A DNA stretch of 64,000 nt from Owenia fusiformis (lineage: Eukaryota; Annelida; Polychaeta; Sabellida; Oweniidae): positions 4,569,318-4,633,317 of the forward strand of contig CAIIXF020000012.1 in assembly GCA_903813345.2 (NCBI GenBank), in the 5' to 3' direction. Both the position numbers and the translations under genes were made by a program. The notes beneath the pieces were generated by a model. It was not told where the DNA came from. It worked only from the letters and a program-made list of their open reading frames with translations, and ran no database searches. Below are positions 12,001-22,530 of this stretch, one piece after another. How positions within the stretch are numbered: position 1 is the first letter of the stretch; every line of letters begins with the position of its first letter.

Positions 12001-15000
12001 CTTTCTCTGGAAGCATAGTGAGGGTAGACGTAGACACACATGTTCTGGGAGAGACTGGCTTAATTGAGCAAGCCCCAAAGGAGGCTTTCCAGACCGAAGA
12101 TATAGAACTTGTCCCCACTCTGATGACCACTAAAGAGGGAACCGGTTCTGTTGAAATATGGAACCCGTCAGCTCTTCCTCTGTTATTGGAACAAGGAAGA
12201 GTGATTGGTCTCTTTACTCCTATTAAAGCAGAGGTGTATCATCTTGGGGATATAACTTCGATGAAAAATGGAATTCATTGGGTTAAATCTGAAATTGAGA
12301 AAACTGACACAGCGAAGCAGGCAAACAAATTTGGACATATAGAAAGTACCAGGAAAGAGCACTGGGATCCAAATGTGGATGCTGATGAGATTGATTCAGA
12401 GACCTCCGAAGAATCTGACTCGGAGCAAGGAGCATCCAAGGCTCAGACTGAAAGGAAAAATGAGGAGCTTGAGGGTTCCAATGTTCCTGAGATTAAGGAA
12501 TTACCATTATATTTGAGGGACCTATATGAGCGGAGTGTGGCTGAATTAACGACAGACAAACATAGAGATGTAGAGCAGTTGCTTACAGAGTACAATGATG
12601 TATTTTCTTCATCTGATACTGATTTGGGTAGGACTTCTTGGGCCCAGCATAGTATACCAACGGGAGATGCTCAGCCTATAAAACAGTCTTATAGAAGGTT
12701 AGCCCCAGGACGCCAAGAAGAGGTTGACTCCCAAGTACAGGATCTTCTGAAGAGAGGTGTGATTGAAGAGAGCCAGAGTCCATGGTCCTCTCCCATTGTT
12801 CTTGTCAAGAAGAAAGACGGAAAATGGCGTTTATGTGTAGACTATAGGAAACTGAACAGTGCTACCAAGAAGGATGCCTTTCCCATACCAAATATAGCAG
12901 AGACACTTGATTTGATGGGAGCCTGTGATTATTTCTCCAGTCTGGATCTCTGTTCTGGTTATTGGCAACTGGAGGTAGATCCAGCTGATAGGGAGAAGAC
13001 TGCATTCTCTGTTCGAGGTGGGCAGTATCAATGGATTGTGATGCCATTTGGTTTAACGGGAGCTCCCTCTACTTTCTCGAGATTGATGGAAAGAGTGCTA
13101 CATGGACTCACTCTCCGAACGTCCTTAGTTTACTTGGATGACATAATCTCATTTGCAGACAAGTTTGAAGTAGCTGTTGGGCGTTTGCGGGAAATATTCG
13201 GGAGGTTTCGAGAGGCTGGACTGAAGCTGAAGCCTTCTAAATGCAACTTGTTTCGGAGGAAGGTTGAGTTTTTAGGACACATTGTTTCGCGAGATGGGGT
13301 TTCTCCCAATCCAGCTAAGGTTGAGCAATTACTTGAGTATCCTCCTCCAAAGTCTTTGAAGCAGGTTCGCCAGTTTGTAGGAGGTGTGTCCTATTATCGC
13401 CGCTTCATAAAAGATTTTGCTAAGATAGCCGGAGCGCTCCATGAACTCACCAAAAAGAATGTAGCCTTTCAGTGGACAGCAGAGTGCCAAAAGGCAATGG
13501 ATGATCTTAAAGACCGACTAGTGACTGCTCCCATAATGGGATATCCTAAAAATGACTGCACTTATATCCTGGATACGGATGCAAGCCTAGAAGCTATTGG
13601 AGCCGTTCTGTCTCAAGAACAGGATGGGGAGGAGAAAGTGCTCTATTATGCCAGCAAGAGGTTGAACAGACAAGAGAGGAATTATTGCACCACGCGGAGA
13701 GAGTTGTTAGCTGTTGTGAATTACACAAAGTATTTCAAACAATACCTCTATGGGGTGCGTTTTCGTTTGAGAACTGATCACAGTTCACTTCGATGGCTTG
13801 TGAACTTCAAGGAACCCGAGGGTCAGCTGGCTCGGTGGATCCAGAGCCTCCAAGAGTTTCAATATGAGGTGGAGTACCGTCCTGGTGAGAAGCATCAAAA
13901 TGCGGATTTGATGTCCAGAGTTCCCTGTAAACAATGTACTCATTGTAATGGACTCTGTGTGACTACGGGGGTAGAGGAAACTCTGGATGATGTTGTTTTG
14001 GCTGTTTCATTAAAGTCCGAGTGGACATTGGGGCAGATAGCCGAGGCACAAAGAGACGATCCTAATCTAGCTCCACTGTTGAAGGTGTTTGGAGCTGGAA
14101 AAGAACAGATACCTTGGGAGCAGATAAGCTCCAAATCTACTGTCACCAAGAGTCTGTGGACTCAATGGGAACGCTTGAGGATGGAGAAAGGGGTATTATG
14201 CCGTATCTGGGAGAGTGAAGATGGACGTAGGCGGCAGTATCAAGTTGTAACTCCTGCCCCACTCCAACCAAGAATTTTGGAGTTGAGTCACTCAGCCAGG
14301 ACAGCTGGACACTATGGAGTCAAGAGGACCTTGGCCAGATGTAGGGAGCGATTCTACTGGGTAGGGTTGTCTTGTGATGTGCGATCATATTGTAGAGCAT
14401 GCCAGATTTGTAGTTCAAGGAGGAATCCTAGACCTGTAAGGAAAGCTCCTTTACAGCAAGTGAGAGTTGGAGCTCCTATGGAGAGATGGGGTGTTGATGT
14501 CTTAGGGCCTTTTCCTACGACACCCAGAGGCAATTCCGTGTTACTAGTATGTGTTGACCATTTTACCAAGTGGCCAGAGGTCTTTCCTTTGCCAGATCAG
14601 AAGGCTCCCACAGTTGCTTCCAAGTTAGTGGACGAAGTTTGCTGTAGATGGGGCATACCTAAGCAGCTACATTCCGATCAAGGCAGGAATTTTGAGTCTG
14701 CTGTCTTTGGAGAAGTCTGCAGACTTATGGGTGTCGAGAAGACACGCACAACTCCTTTTCACCCAGAGTCGAATGGACTCGTTGAGAGATATAATGGCAC
14801 CCTGGTCGATAACATAGTTAAGCTTCTCGCTCCTGCTTATGAGCAAGAGGATTGGGATCTGCAGGTTCCGATTGCCTTAATGGCTTATAGGACCTCCGTA
14901 CATGAGGCAACAGAAGAAACTCCAAGCATGATGATGGTTGGGAGAGAGATGTGTGCTCCTATGGAGCAGATGATTGAGACTCCAATACTCCCTCCTTTGG

Positions 15001-16937
15001 AGACTGACTATGCTCTGTCATTAAGACAGAGGATGGAAGTGGTACATGAGAGAGCTAGAACACAATTAGACGTAGCTGCAGAAAGACAAAAGAGTAGGTA
15101 TAACAGGTCTGCTGATCTCAGAGTATATAAACTGGGGGACCCTGTATGGCTGAGGAATAAGCAGAGAAGAGTTGGCAAGTCTCCAAAACTGCAGCCCAGA
15201 TGGGTAGGACCATATCAGATAGTAAGCCGACTCTCTGCAGTTATTTACCGAATCAAGGAGAAAAAGATGGGAAAGCCTAAAGTGGTTCATCAGAATCTTT
15301 TGAAACCCTTTGAATGTCAGCTTCCTGCTACCTGGTCCCGATGGATATCCGTTGAAGAAGAACCAGAGTGTATTTCTTTGCCTGAACAGCCCTTGACAGA
15401 CCTGATGGATGCAGTGGGAAAACCGTCAGATGTTGAGATGCAGCCATTGCGTTCTGGGGATATTACTTTGAAGAAGGCCCGGGATAGAAAGAAAGGGAGG
15501 GTTGTTCGGGGGAAAAGGCAGGTTGAATTGAGTAGGGGGGAGGGATTGCCCCGAGGGAGGAAAATCAAATCTTTTGTAGATGATGAGTTGGTCCAGCAGC
15601 CGAAATCTTTGGAAGGGAAGAGTTTGCAGGATGATGATGAGATGTATAGGCTCAAACCAACACCAAGAGAGCTGTTACCCTCCGCCCCTCGGCCCAGCCG
15701 GAGACGACAGCCTCCTAAATATTTAAAGAATTTCCTTTGTATGCTTTCAGTGTTTCCTGGAATCATGAGAGGTAGATCAAGAGAACGCCATCATAGCAGG
15801 AAAAGGGATAGGTCTAGGAGTAGATCCCATGGGAGAAAAGAGATAAACGCCAAAAGAGACAAAAAAGACTATCGTAGTGAAAAGAAAGAAGGGTATCCTA
15901 AAGAACAATCCGTCAGTAGAAATCCAACAGATAAAAGAACAGTGATTTCAGAGGCAAAGGTCATAAGGGGGGAAGAATCAGGGGATAAAGTACACACATG
16001 TCCTCTGTGTAGTCAGATGTTTACACGCTTTGCTAACATGAAGCGACATGTGCAAACTATTCACGGGAGAAATATCGAAGTTGAGACAAAACAGGAGATA
16101 TACTTGTCACCTCCTGCTACTTCGACAATCTCAGCCCCTCCTCAAGATGATATGGATGAGGAAAGTTGGGCAAAGGAGCCGCCTGTAGCTCCTTTCTTCC
16201 CGTTGGACCCAGGTTTGGACCTCGATGAGGATGCAGAAGAGTTGGAGACCCTTGAGAAGGAGACAGGAATTCTCCCACTACCTAAGACATCTCTCAGTCG
16301 TTCAAGGGGCTCTGGTCCCTTGATTGAGAAGAGCCAGGCTGGGGTTACAGAGGTTCACGAGAAAGAGTGTAGTCCTAATACCAAACTTGGAAAACTCCTA
16401 CTTCCTACGGTCCTTCTAAGTCGTCGGGAGGAATCTGGTTCCTCGAGTGACAAAACCCAGAAAAGAGTTACAGAGACTCCTATGAGAGAGAATGGTGGTT
16501 GTATCAAATCTGGAGTTAAGGTGCCCTCAAAAACTCCTACTAGTAGTCCCAACAAGAAACCCAGCCCAGTGATTAAGAAGAAGAAAAGCAAGGCTATAGA
16601 AGGTGGTGCTACAATTGTCAAAAAGAAGGATCGAGTGCCTATGGTACACAAGGTTGCTCCGAGTCCGAGAAGGAATGATGGAGAAGGTCCTACGGAGAGC
16701 GGGTGCCACTCTAATGAGAGTAGTTGCTCTACTCCGCCCACAGAATCTAGCCAGAAGGGGAAGAAGAGTGTATCTACTCCTCCCGCAGGATCTAGCAAGG
16801 AGAGGAAGGAGAGAACCGTGTCTCCACCAGATGTAAGGAGGATAGTGATTATTCCAAAAGGGGAAGAAAAAGGGACACAAACTACAATGGACAGATCAAC
16901 TGTAGTTATACATTGCCAGAATGTTTACATTCAGTAA
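9024..16937 (+). CDS. gag-pol: Gag-Pol polyprotein of Ty3/Gypsy-type element, with C-terminal zinc-finger extension
   Basis: One uninterrupted frame of 2637 codons. I chose ATG 9024; the in-frame TTG at 9018 is less likely. Order: N-terminal Gag with a Gln/Glu-rich coiled-coil-like stretch; capsid-like region about 515-690; two CCHC knuckles (CKRC..., CYNC...) near 728-755; aspartic protease DTGA at 818; reverse transcriptase with YLDD at 1370; RNase H DTDAS at 1517; integrase with HHCC zinc module from 1756 and catalytic D1825, D1885, E1921 (35 residues between the last two); GPY/F motif WVGPY at 2060. No frameshift separates gag from pol. About 540 residues follow the GPY/F motif: no chromodomain, but an Arg/Ser-rich basic tract and one C2H2 finger (CPLC...H...H at 2326-2347), then a Ser/Pro/Lys-rich tail. 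It would copy the RNA to DNA and integrate it; the extension's role is unknown. Confidence 0.97.
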   Translation: MEQKIELRGSEGSPRTLEHGNLIEDSVVVPKGTIRRTSEPNDTVVFKGGPRDLQLEAQDTMPLEPRDSFPDQKKHGAIGGTEAASHVPAQILLRGEARDSTGYWTMSQAESEFAPSRFQTPGLQGRQDQEYPATSTGIKSDLSLPKKPQSSDETRKKTKFEISKMGQDVDSLKHDVQVIKDGFTYQSYEMRQQFQHQDEMRDEMKLTLKQSQNELKLELQQSQDEIRQGQLEAQRNQHEMKEGMEQINDTLARLVSSGVSSRFSTPNQRSNKRYTDEIERNIEMDRESKLTRETIQLSANPEQRLSPVTGRNPAHLYMPPPRNDRPSPFRPMMATQEMSHENRWTQNGTRSPIHFPAVERRVLANSRVPEIAEWVEKQELSPHHPVPKTIQEGNVRLLKSFLPQESQAAFTEVLPDSKLRSRQTQEQVSSPTGGQMSLSGVIPKESRLAPNMPEQDNSRKGPRKEVVKPEDSTTGENNRALLIAEQAMKMCEKALSSNHSERKTKIKPTQTFDGSSPWCDYKAYFDTCVENNNWTSDEKRQYLATNLRGDAQQIVLELAKGYTYEDLLQALDNRFGPGGKAEVYEAELCSRRRKPSESLQSLGQSIRRLTSLAYPEMNRPAQDRLARRSFEQAIPDEELRHAVHKGKPQTLDKAIEEALREESYQESERIRRGLKPKQKDHQILAVQEEPERDELLSMMHTIEDEVRGIQGRISAMEQRIQTPKSLLCKRCGVEGHLVRFCPTVTCYNCNQAGHFSYDCTRPQRKRDESTPAPRVAAIAPIRFLKGNDIEVTQQSHGLVRKIIAQVHVCGVKMEFLVDTGAAYSLIDLHSFNHIPFRKRPKLKPVEQALLQADGSPLEIYGRAVCEVELDGTTRMVDVIVADISQDGILGCEFLSHTRALIDMRENELHLSQEVFEDLKKSKPTVKKRKSSPEEEGQMERELSTEEKHPTKLKGTINQERKEYIRGKLDMESDPDELPSESLCSVVEDVLVPPFSGSIVRVDVDTHVLGETGLIEQAPKEAFQTEDIELVPTLMTTKEGTGSVEIWNPSALPLLLEQGRVIGLFTPIKAEVYHLGDITSMKNGIHWVKSEIEKTDTAKQANKFGHIESTRKEHWDPNVDADEIDSETSEESDSEQGASKAQTERKNEELEGSNVPEIKELPLYLRDLYERSVAELTTDKHRDVEQLLTEYNDVFSSSDTDLGRTSWAQHSIPTGDAQPIKQSYRRLAPGRQEEVDSQVQDLLKRGVIEESQSPWSSPIVLVKKKDGKWRLCVDYRKLNSATKKDAFPIPNIAETLDLMGACDYFSSLDLCSGYWQLEVDPADREKTAFSVRGGQYQWIVMPFGLTGAPSTFSRLMERVLHGLTLRTSLVYLDDIISFADKFEVAVGRLREIFGRFREAGLKLKPSKCNLFRRKVEFLGHIVSRDGVSPNPAKVEQLLEYPPPKSLKQVRQFVGGVSYYRRFIKDFAKIAGALHELTKKNVAFQWTAECQKAMDDLKDRLVTAPIMGYPKNDCTYILDTDASLEAIGAVLSQEQDGEEKVLYYASKRLNRQERNYCTTRRELLAVVNYTKYFKQYLYGVRFRLRTDHSSLRWLVNFKEPEGQLARWIQSLQEFQYEVEYRPGEKHQNADLMSRVPCKQCTHCNGLCVTTGVEETLDDVVLAVSLKSEWTLGQIAEAQRDDPNLAPLLKVFGAGKEQIPWEQISSKSTVTKSLWTQWERLRMEKGVLCRIWESEDGRRRQYQVVTPAPLQPRILELSHSARTAGHYGVKRTLARCRERFYWVGLSCDVRSYCRACQICSSRRNPRPVRKAPLQQVRVGAPMERWGVDVLGPFPTTPRGNSVLLVCVDHFTKWPEVFPLPDQKAPTVASKLVDEVCCRWGIPKQLHSDQGRNFESAVFGEVCRLMGVEKTRTTPFHPESNGLVERYNGTLVDNIVKLLAPAYEQEDWDLQVPIALMAYRTSVHEATEETPSMMMVGREMCAPMEQMIETPILPPLETDYALSLRQRMEVVHERARTQLDVAAERQKSRYNRSADLRVYKLGDPVWLRNKQRRVGKSPKLQPRWVGPYQIVSRLSAVIYRIKEKKMGKPKVVHQNLLKPFECQLPATWSRWISVEEEPECISLPEQPLTDLMDAVGKPSDVEMQPLRSGDITLKKARDRKKGRVVRGKRQVELSRGEGLPRGRKIKSFVDDELVQQPKSLEGKSLQDDDEMYRLKPTPRELLPSAPRPSRRRQPPKYLKNFLCMLSVFPGIMRGRSRERHHSRKRDRSRSRSHGRKEINAKRDKKDYRSEKKEGYPKEQSVSRNPTDKRTVISEAKVIRGEESGDKVHTCPLCSQMFTRFANMKRHVQTIHGRNIEVETKQEIYLSPPATSTISAPPQDDMDEESWAKEPPVAPFFPLDPGLDLDEDAEELETLEKETGILPLPKTSLSRSRGSGPLIEKSQAGVTEVHEKECSPNTKLGKLLLPTVLLSRREESGSSSDKTQKRVTETPMRENGGCIKSGVKVPSKTPTSSPNKKPSPVIKKKKSKAIEGGATIVKKKDRVPMVHKVAPSPRRNDGEGPTESGCHSNESSCSTPPTESSQKGKKSVSTPPAGSSKERKERTVSPPDVRRIVIIPKGEEKGTQTTMDRSTVVIHCQNVYIQ

Positions 16938-17048
16938 AACATTTAAACATATATAGAAGCTTTCAAAGTAACAAACTGTTTAAGTTCACGTTGACATTTT
17001 AGTATAAGTTGTTATATTGTTCATAGTGGATCGAGGGCGATCCCTCTT

Positions 17049-17060
17049 GGGAGGGGGAAG
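17049..17060 (+). promoter_or_regulatory. Polypurine tract
   Basis: GGGAGGGGGAAG lies directly before the 3' LTR TGTCAC, the expected place for plus-strand priming. The gag-pol stop is 112 bp upstream. Confidence 0.85.
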
Positions 17061-19494
17061 TGTCACAAAAATGTGAGACAGTTTTGCTCATAAATGTTAA
17101 TTGTTGGAATTCTGAGACACCATGTAGTGATTCTTTTGTTTGAGACGGGAATGATGTAATTGTTCAATTTGTGAGACACCATTGTTAGACCAATTTAAGA
17201 AAACTGATTGTCAGCGCTATTTTTTGGGATTTTCATAACTTTAAAGGACGCTCTGGTGCATGATTAAAGTGTATAACTAAGGAGTATAATTACTAATTAG
17301 TAGTGGTGAGTGCCATATTTTTCTGTAGCAATTAGAGCGTAATTTCTGGTAATTTTAAACGTGAAATTGTGAGTTCATATATTTTTTAGTCTTTTTGAAC
17401 ATTAAAATACATACAGTAATATAAATATGTTGTTCTTAAATAGTGTGGATTATATGCTATGTCGGGGAAAGGAGTTTCTATCTAATTATGTATTCTAAAC
17501 TAGGGGTGGGGTATCGGGGGAAGATTATGGGCTTAGAGTTTAGTGGCTCACCTAGAAAAACGTGGAGGGAGTAATCATGCTCTTTCATTGGGAACCCTTT
17601 TATTAAAATTGTTCAACCTATACCATATTTGGGATTTTGTGTTATACGGGAGGGAAATGTCAAAAGTGCCTTGACAGGTGGCCAGACGTTGTCATGGTAA
17701 TTTACCCAGAATGCATCACCAAATGGAGTAAACAAAACCTATTCAACCAATCAGAGGGTTTCCCGCTGCATATCATCAGACAGGAGAGATAGCATCGAAT
17801 CTGGCCCATGTGCGCAGTTGATCTTGGAAAGTTGAATGGACAAGACCTCGCGCAGTGTGGACATTGGAATATAGCAGACACATGTGTAAAAGACTTTATT
17901 GGATTATTTTGTTGGTGTGTATTTAATAGAATACAAGGAGCGTTGATGATCGTGTAGTGATAGGATTTACGTACAGTATAAAGTAGTTGGATTATATTTG
18001 TTGCGATTGTATGGCCAAAGTGTTGGTGAGTTATAATTTACTGTATAGACTTTGATCTCCAGAGAGTTTTTTTTATGGTCTAGTAACGTGGGATCTAATC
18101 TCCTTAGGGATTGACATTTCCAATTGTTATAGACATTTACATCATTTATAACTGAAATTTATGGTCCTGCTTTCGTCTCTGTTGATCGCCATATTGAATC
18201 ATACAGTTTTGGAGTAGCCATTTTGTGACGTCACTCTTCTGCTACCCAGAATTCCCCTTGATCCGCCATATTGGATTACTCCCGTGAGTTATTTAATTCC
18301 GGTCTAATCTCCTTAGGGATTGATATTCCCGAGTTTTATATCTCAGAGCATAAATACTCTAGAAGGTGTGTCCATTATTCCTTTCGGAGCAGAGATACTC
18401 CCGTGAGTTATTTAATTCCGGTCTAATCTCCTTAGGGATTGATATTCCCGAGTTTTATATCTCAGAGCATAAATACTCTAGAAGGTGTGTCCATTATTCC
18501 TTTCGGAGCAGAGATACTCCCGTGAGTTATTTAATTCCGGTCTAATCTCCTTAGGGATTGATATTCCCGAGTTTTATATCTCAGAGCATAAATACTCTAG
18601 AAGGTGTGTCCATTATTCCTTTCGGAGCAGAGCTACTCCAGAAGAGGTGTTATACATCCCAGAGCAGAGCTACTCCAGAAGGTGCATTATACATCCCAGA
18701 GCAGAGAGCTCCAGAAGAGGTGTTATACAGCTCGGAGCAGAGCTACTCCAGAAGAGGTGTTATACATCCCAGAGCAGAGATACTCCAGAAGGTGCATTAT
18801 ACATCCCAGAGCAGAGCTACTCCAGAAGAGGTGTTATACATCCCAGAGCAGAGAGCTCCAGAAGAGGTGTTATACAGCTCGGAGCAGAGATACTCCAGAA
18901 GAGGTGTTATACATCCCAGAGCAGAGAGCTCCAGAAGAGGTGTTATACAGCTCGGAGCAGAGATACTCCAGAGGATGTGTAATACATTCCGGAGCTGAGC
19001 TACTCAGGGTGTGGTTTATTACTCCGGAGCAGAGTTTATCTGGGAAGCATGAAATACCTCAAAGTCTAGTTGATTTCAGATCAGAGATTATTCTTATATA
19101 AGCTGATGAGAGAGCTATAGACATTAATTATTATATTTGAGTGATTGTCCCCGAGTGGAGCAGTGGGTCCTTGGGTATGGAGACGATTTGTTTTCGGAGC
19201 TGAGTGAATCTTTGAGATCCCTGACACTATTATAGACATTTTTTTATATTTGTGAGCCATAAAGGCATGAAAGACATTTTGAAGTTGACTGTTATTATAT
19301 GTGTGTGGAAATAGAGTATAAAAATCCCGTATAACATTGTTTTGTATATGTAAATGCCATCTCTAAGTCCCAGTGACAGCTGAAGCACCAAACAAGCTCG
19401 GCGCCCGTGAATAACATCTCCGCATCCCCTCAATTGCAACCAGGTCTTCTCCGAGGGAGCATACGGGTCCTCGGCGGCGATCTGGCGCGCGACA
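17061..19494 (+). repeat. 3' LTR
   Basis: 2434 bp. It matches the 5' LTR at an offset of 10471 bp up to the short-unit array and 10508 bp after it, with one additional 37-bp unit near 18776. Second CRE-like site at 18226-18233. Target duplication ATAC follows. Confidence 0.95.
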
Positions 19495-19752
19495 ATACAT
19501 ATTATGCTGATTTAATTTGTAAATAAGAGTAAAAATAAGTGAAATTGAAACATCTCAACAAAATACATTAATAATATGAGATATATGGATTTTCTTGATA
19601 ACTACAATGAAGTATTTACTCAAGGATATAAAATACGTATTATCACAGGCTGGTATCGAAAGATTTGTCCGCTGTGACGGAGCATGCATAAGACTAGATA
19701 ATATTAAAATATGTTTTCAGCATAACTCTGAGTGCATTAACAAGATATTAAT

Positions 19753-21162
19753 CACGCCCGGTGATCGTACAAAATGGATGAAGGGGGGGGGGGGGATTAG
19801 GCGATTTCTGCAAGAAAATTCAACAAATTTGGAAGATTTTTTTTTCAAGAGAAAATTTACAACTGTTGTAATCACTTTTTAGTGATTGCAATCTTGTTTC
19901 CTACTCGAAATACTTATCAACCAACTCAGGATTTAAATCAATAAATAATTTCTATCTCTTTATTTCGTTGTAAAATTAATGTAATATCAATATACAGATT
20001 AGATCCCTGTACTGCCTGGCTACCTCGAGAACTCTCTAGAGACCAGCTCCCGTTCCTTATATATTTTGTTGTAAATGGCCAGTGCCTTATGAATGTTTAA
20101 GATGTTAGGTCAACGGTAAGTAAAATGAATATTCAATGTCATAGTGCATAAGAAGGGTCATAGGTTCAGGCAGTACAGGGTTAATAATTAATTATGTATG
20201 TAAATAACTGTTATGGTTTTTTATGATTGTGTCTTGTCCCTTGAGTCATAACACAACTGAATTGCCAAATGAATAGGCGCAGTGCATGGCAAAATATGTT
20301 AGGTCATCTAGTATTTTTTTGGAACTGATACCCTTCTAAGATATGAGATCTATTAAAAAAGGCGCATCATCATCAACGTGCAAAAGTCAATGTTTTTACT
20401 ATAAATCGGGCATCAATGGTCTACACGACCTGTAATAAATAGGTATAAGGGGCGTTATTATCACAATACTTATGACATTGCTCACTTTTTAAAGTTAGTT
20501 TCCATGCGTTATACATAAAAAAATAATCGAAATAAATTAATATTGGATGGAGGGGGATTGGATGGAGGGGGGGGGGATCACGTGTATGTAAGACATGATA
20601 AGACATGCTACTTGAATTTATTCTTATGACTCCAAATCCCATTTTTCGTTCTCCAGAGATATAATATCCAGTTTCTTACTGGGGTACTGAGTTTAGTTTT
20701 TTCAAATACCCGAGTTCTTGTGAATTTGTTCCATCGTAAAGACATATTAATCCCCCCTCCATCCACTCCCCCCCTCCATCCAAAATTAATTTATTTCGAT
20801 TATTTTTTGTATAACGCATGGAAACTAACTTTAAAAGTGAGCAATGTCATTAGTATAATGCCCCTTATACCTATTTATTCCAGGTTGTGTAGACCATTGA
20901 TGCGCGATTTATAGCAAAAACATTGACTTTTGCACGTTGGTGATGATGGACCTTTTTTAATAGATCCCATATCTTTGAAGGGTATCAGTGCAAAAAAATA
21001 CAAGATGACCTAACATATTTTGCCATGCACTGCGCCTATTTATTTGGCAATTCAGTTGTAAATTTTCTCTTGAAATAATAAATCTTCCAAATTTGTTGAG
21101 TTTTCTTGCAGAAATCGCCTAATCCCCCCCCCTCCATCTATTTTGTACGACCACCGGGCGTG
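19753..21162. mobile_element. Nested fold-back element D (CACGCCCGG...CCGGGCGTG)
   Basis: Inserted in the left arm of element A. The 5-bp duplication TTAAT is at 19748-19752 and 21163-21167; the uninterrupted target is visible in element B near 23860. The element is a long imperfect palindrome: 19753-20590 pairs with 20750-21162, with a C/G homopolymer beside each TIR. The left arm is longer because it holds an extra segment at 19866-20252. No coding capacity. Confidence 0.88.
19866..20252. mobile_element. Probable insertion inside element D
   Basis: This 387-bp segment is absent from the matching right arm (near 21060). It is bordered by a 7-bp direct repeat ACAACTG (19859-19865, 20253-20259), consistent with a target duplication. 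It contains a 14-bp inverted pair around CTGTACTGCCTG / CAGGCAGTACAG. Terminal repeats are poor, so the class is unknown. Confidence 0.6.
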
Positions 21163-21421
21163 TTAATGCATTGGATCTTTTTAATTTTTTTTATAGAAAA
21201 TAATATTAATATTTTTAGTCCGCTGTGACGGAGCACTTTCACAGTTCACATTTGCAACTACTCCGTCACAGCGGACAAAAACATTAAACATTATTTTTAT
21301 AAAAGAATTAAAAAGACCAAATACATCAACATCTCATTTATACCTTCATTGTTATGCTGAAACCATGTGTAAATATTATCGTGTCACTATATCGTGCCAT
21401 TAGAAAGTTAAACAAGAAATG

Positions 21422-22129
21422 TAGCCTTGCCCCAAGTCGGTCTCTTTTACTTATCTTGATTTCTATTATGACCGCCTTGTACCAAAGAGAAAGCCACGTG
21501 CTTTACCGACAGTTTGTTTATGTCGGTGATTTTGACCAATAGCACGCGACCTTTCAATGTCTAAATTTAGGTTACAAACACACGAGGTAATACAGTTGTT
21601 GATTTTACTCCAATCAGCAAGTTATTATCGGAACCTTTGATAGTGGCATTGTGGGAAGTCCTACCTCGCTTTACTTTCATCAGCTAGCAAAACTGAAAAT
21701 GACCCTCGCAAAATCGATAAACGTTTTATTTGCTGAATATAATTGAAAGTAATTCGAATGTAGTGAACCGATTTAATATCAGAAAGTTGATGACTGATCA
21801 GTTCTCATATAAACACTTATAGTTATGCTGTTAAAAGGATAATGAAAAGTTATTATGTTTCTGGTGAATGCATTTTATTTGTAAGGGAGATACCTGGATT
21901 TGCAGACTGCAAGCATGCCGCATATAACTTCACAACCGCATGGCGAACACGTGAATTTATTTATTGATTTTTGTGTATGACTACCGCTATTGGCTAATGC
22001 TATAGCTAGCGCACGCGTAATAGTTGGTGCATAATTTATCATAATAACAGTGGAGATGTATCGGATTACACAAGGCGGTAATAATTCAAGATCAGATAAA
22101 GTAAAAAATACCGACTTGGGGCAAGGCTA
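21422..22129. mobile_element. MITE C, copy 1 (TAGCCTTGCCC...), 9-bp target duplication
   Basis: Terminal inverted repeats TAGCCTTGCCCCAAGTCGGT, extending imperfectly further inward. Flanked by the 9-bp duplication CAAGAAATG (21413-21421, 22130-22138). The empty site is visible in element B. A second copy with another 9-bp duplication lies at 62396-62947. Length 708 bp, no transposase. A 9-bp duplication fits Mutator-like elements best; this is inference. Confidence 0.88.
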
Positions 22130-22530
22130 CAAGAAATGGTACATTTTGAAGTATGATACTCCGGCGCCATTTTCAATAGCTTTTATTCCCAGCGTAATTT
22201 GACTTCAAACAGAAGTGAAAGTTACCAGCGAATGATATATCCATTGCATGGAGTAAGTAATTTTCTTTGGTATAACGAAACATATGAGTTAAAAAATAAA
22301 TCGTGAGGCATTCTTAGTGTTTTTATGAAAAATAGCATGCTCCGTCACAGCGGACAAATATTTCGATACCAGCCTGTGATTATAAGTTTTGGCTAGTATA
22401 TCATTACATAACAAAATATCATAATCATAAACGTCCACATACGGAACGCCTGCACGGACGCACGCACACATGGATTCTAACCATCACGCTCTGTCGGTTC
22501 TGTTTGCTAAATGGAGTATATTTCAGGAGT

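Larger units (their letters stand above)
6590..19494 (+). mobile_element. Complete Ty3/Gypsy-type LTR retrotransposon (12.9 kb)
   Basis: Two LTRs start TGTCAC and end GCGACA, bounded by the 4-bp target duplication ATAC (6586-6589 and 19495-19498). Inside are a tRNA-type primer site, one long gag-pol frame and a polypurine tract. Domain order protease, reverse transcriptase, RNase H, integrase is that of Ty3/Gypsy. By eye the LTRs are essentially identical except for one extra 37-bp repeat unit in the 3' copy, and the frame is intact, so the insertion is very young and may be competent. It lies between two host loci and interrupts no recognisable exon. Confidence 0.97.
19644..22378. mobile_element. 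Fold-back DNA transposon A (CACAGGC...GCCTGTG), twice invaded
   Basis: Ends CACAGGCTGGTATCGAAAGA and its complement, flanked by the 5-bp duplication ATTAT (19639-19643, 22379-22383). The two arms are inverted repeats meeting at a small centre (21218-21276). The 17-mer GTCCGCTGTGACGGAGC occurs near both ends and, nearly complete, on both sides of the centre. The left arm is split by element D (19753-21162) and the right arm by element C (21422-22129); removing them restores the arm seen in sibling B at 23365. No transposase is encoded. CAC ends with a 5-bp duplication resemble Transib-type elements, but the seventh-base context differs from their consensus, so the superfamily is uncertain. Confidence 0.9.

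Noticed and set aside
15300-16937. Envelope gene or chromodomain after the integrase
   Set aside because: No signal peptide, transmembrane segment or chromodomain pattern; only the RS-rich tract and C2H2 finger.
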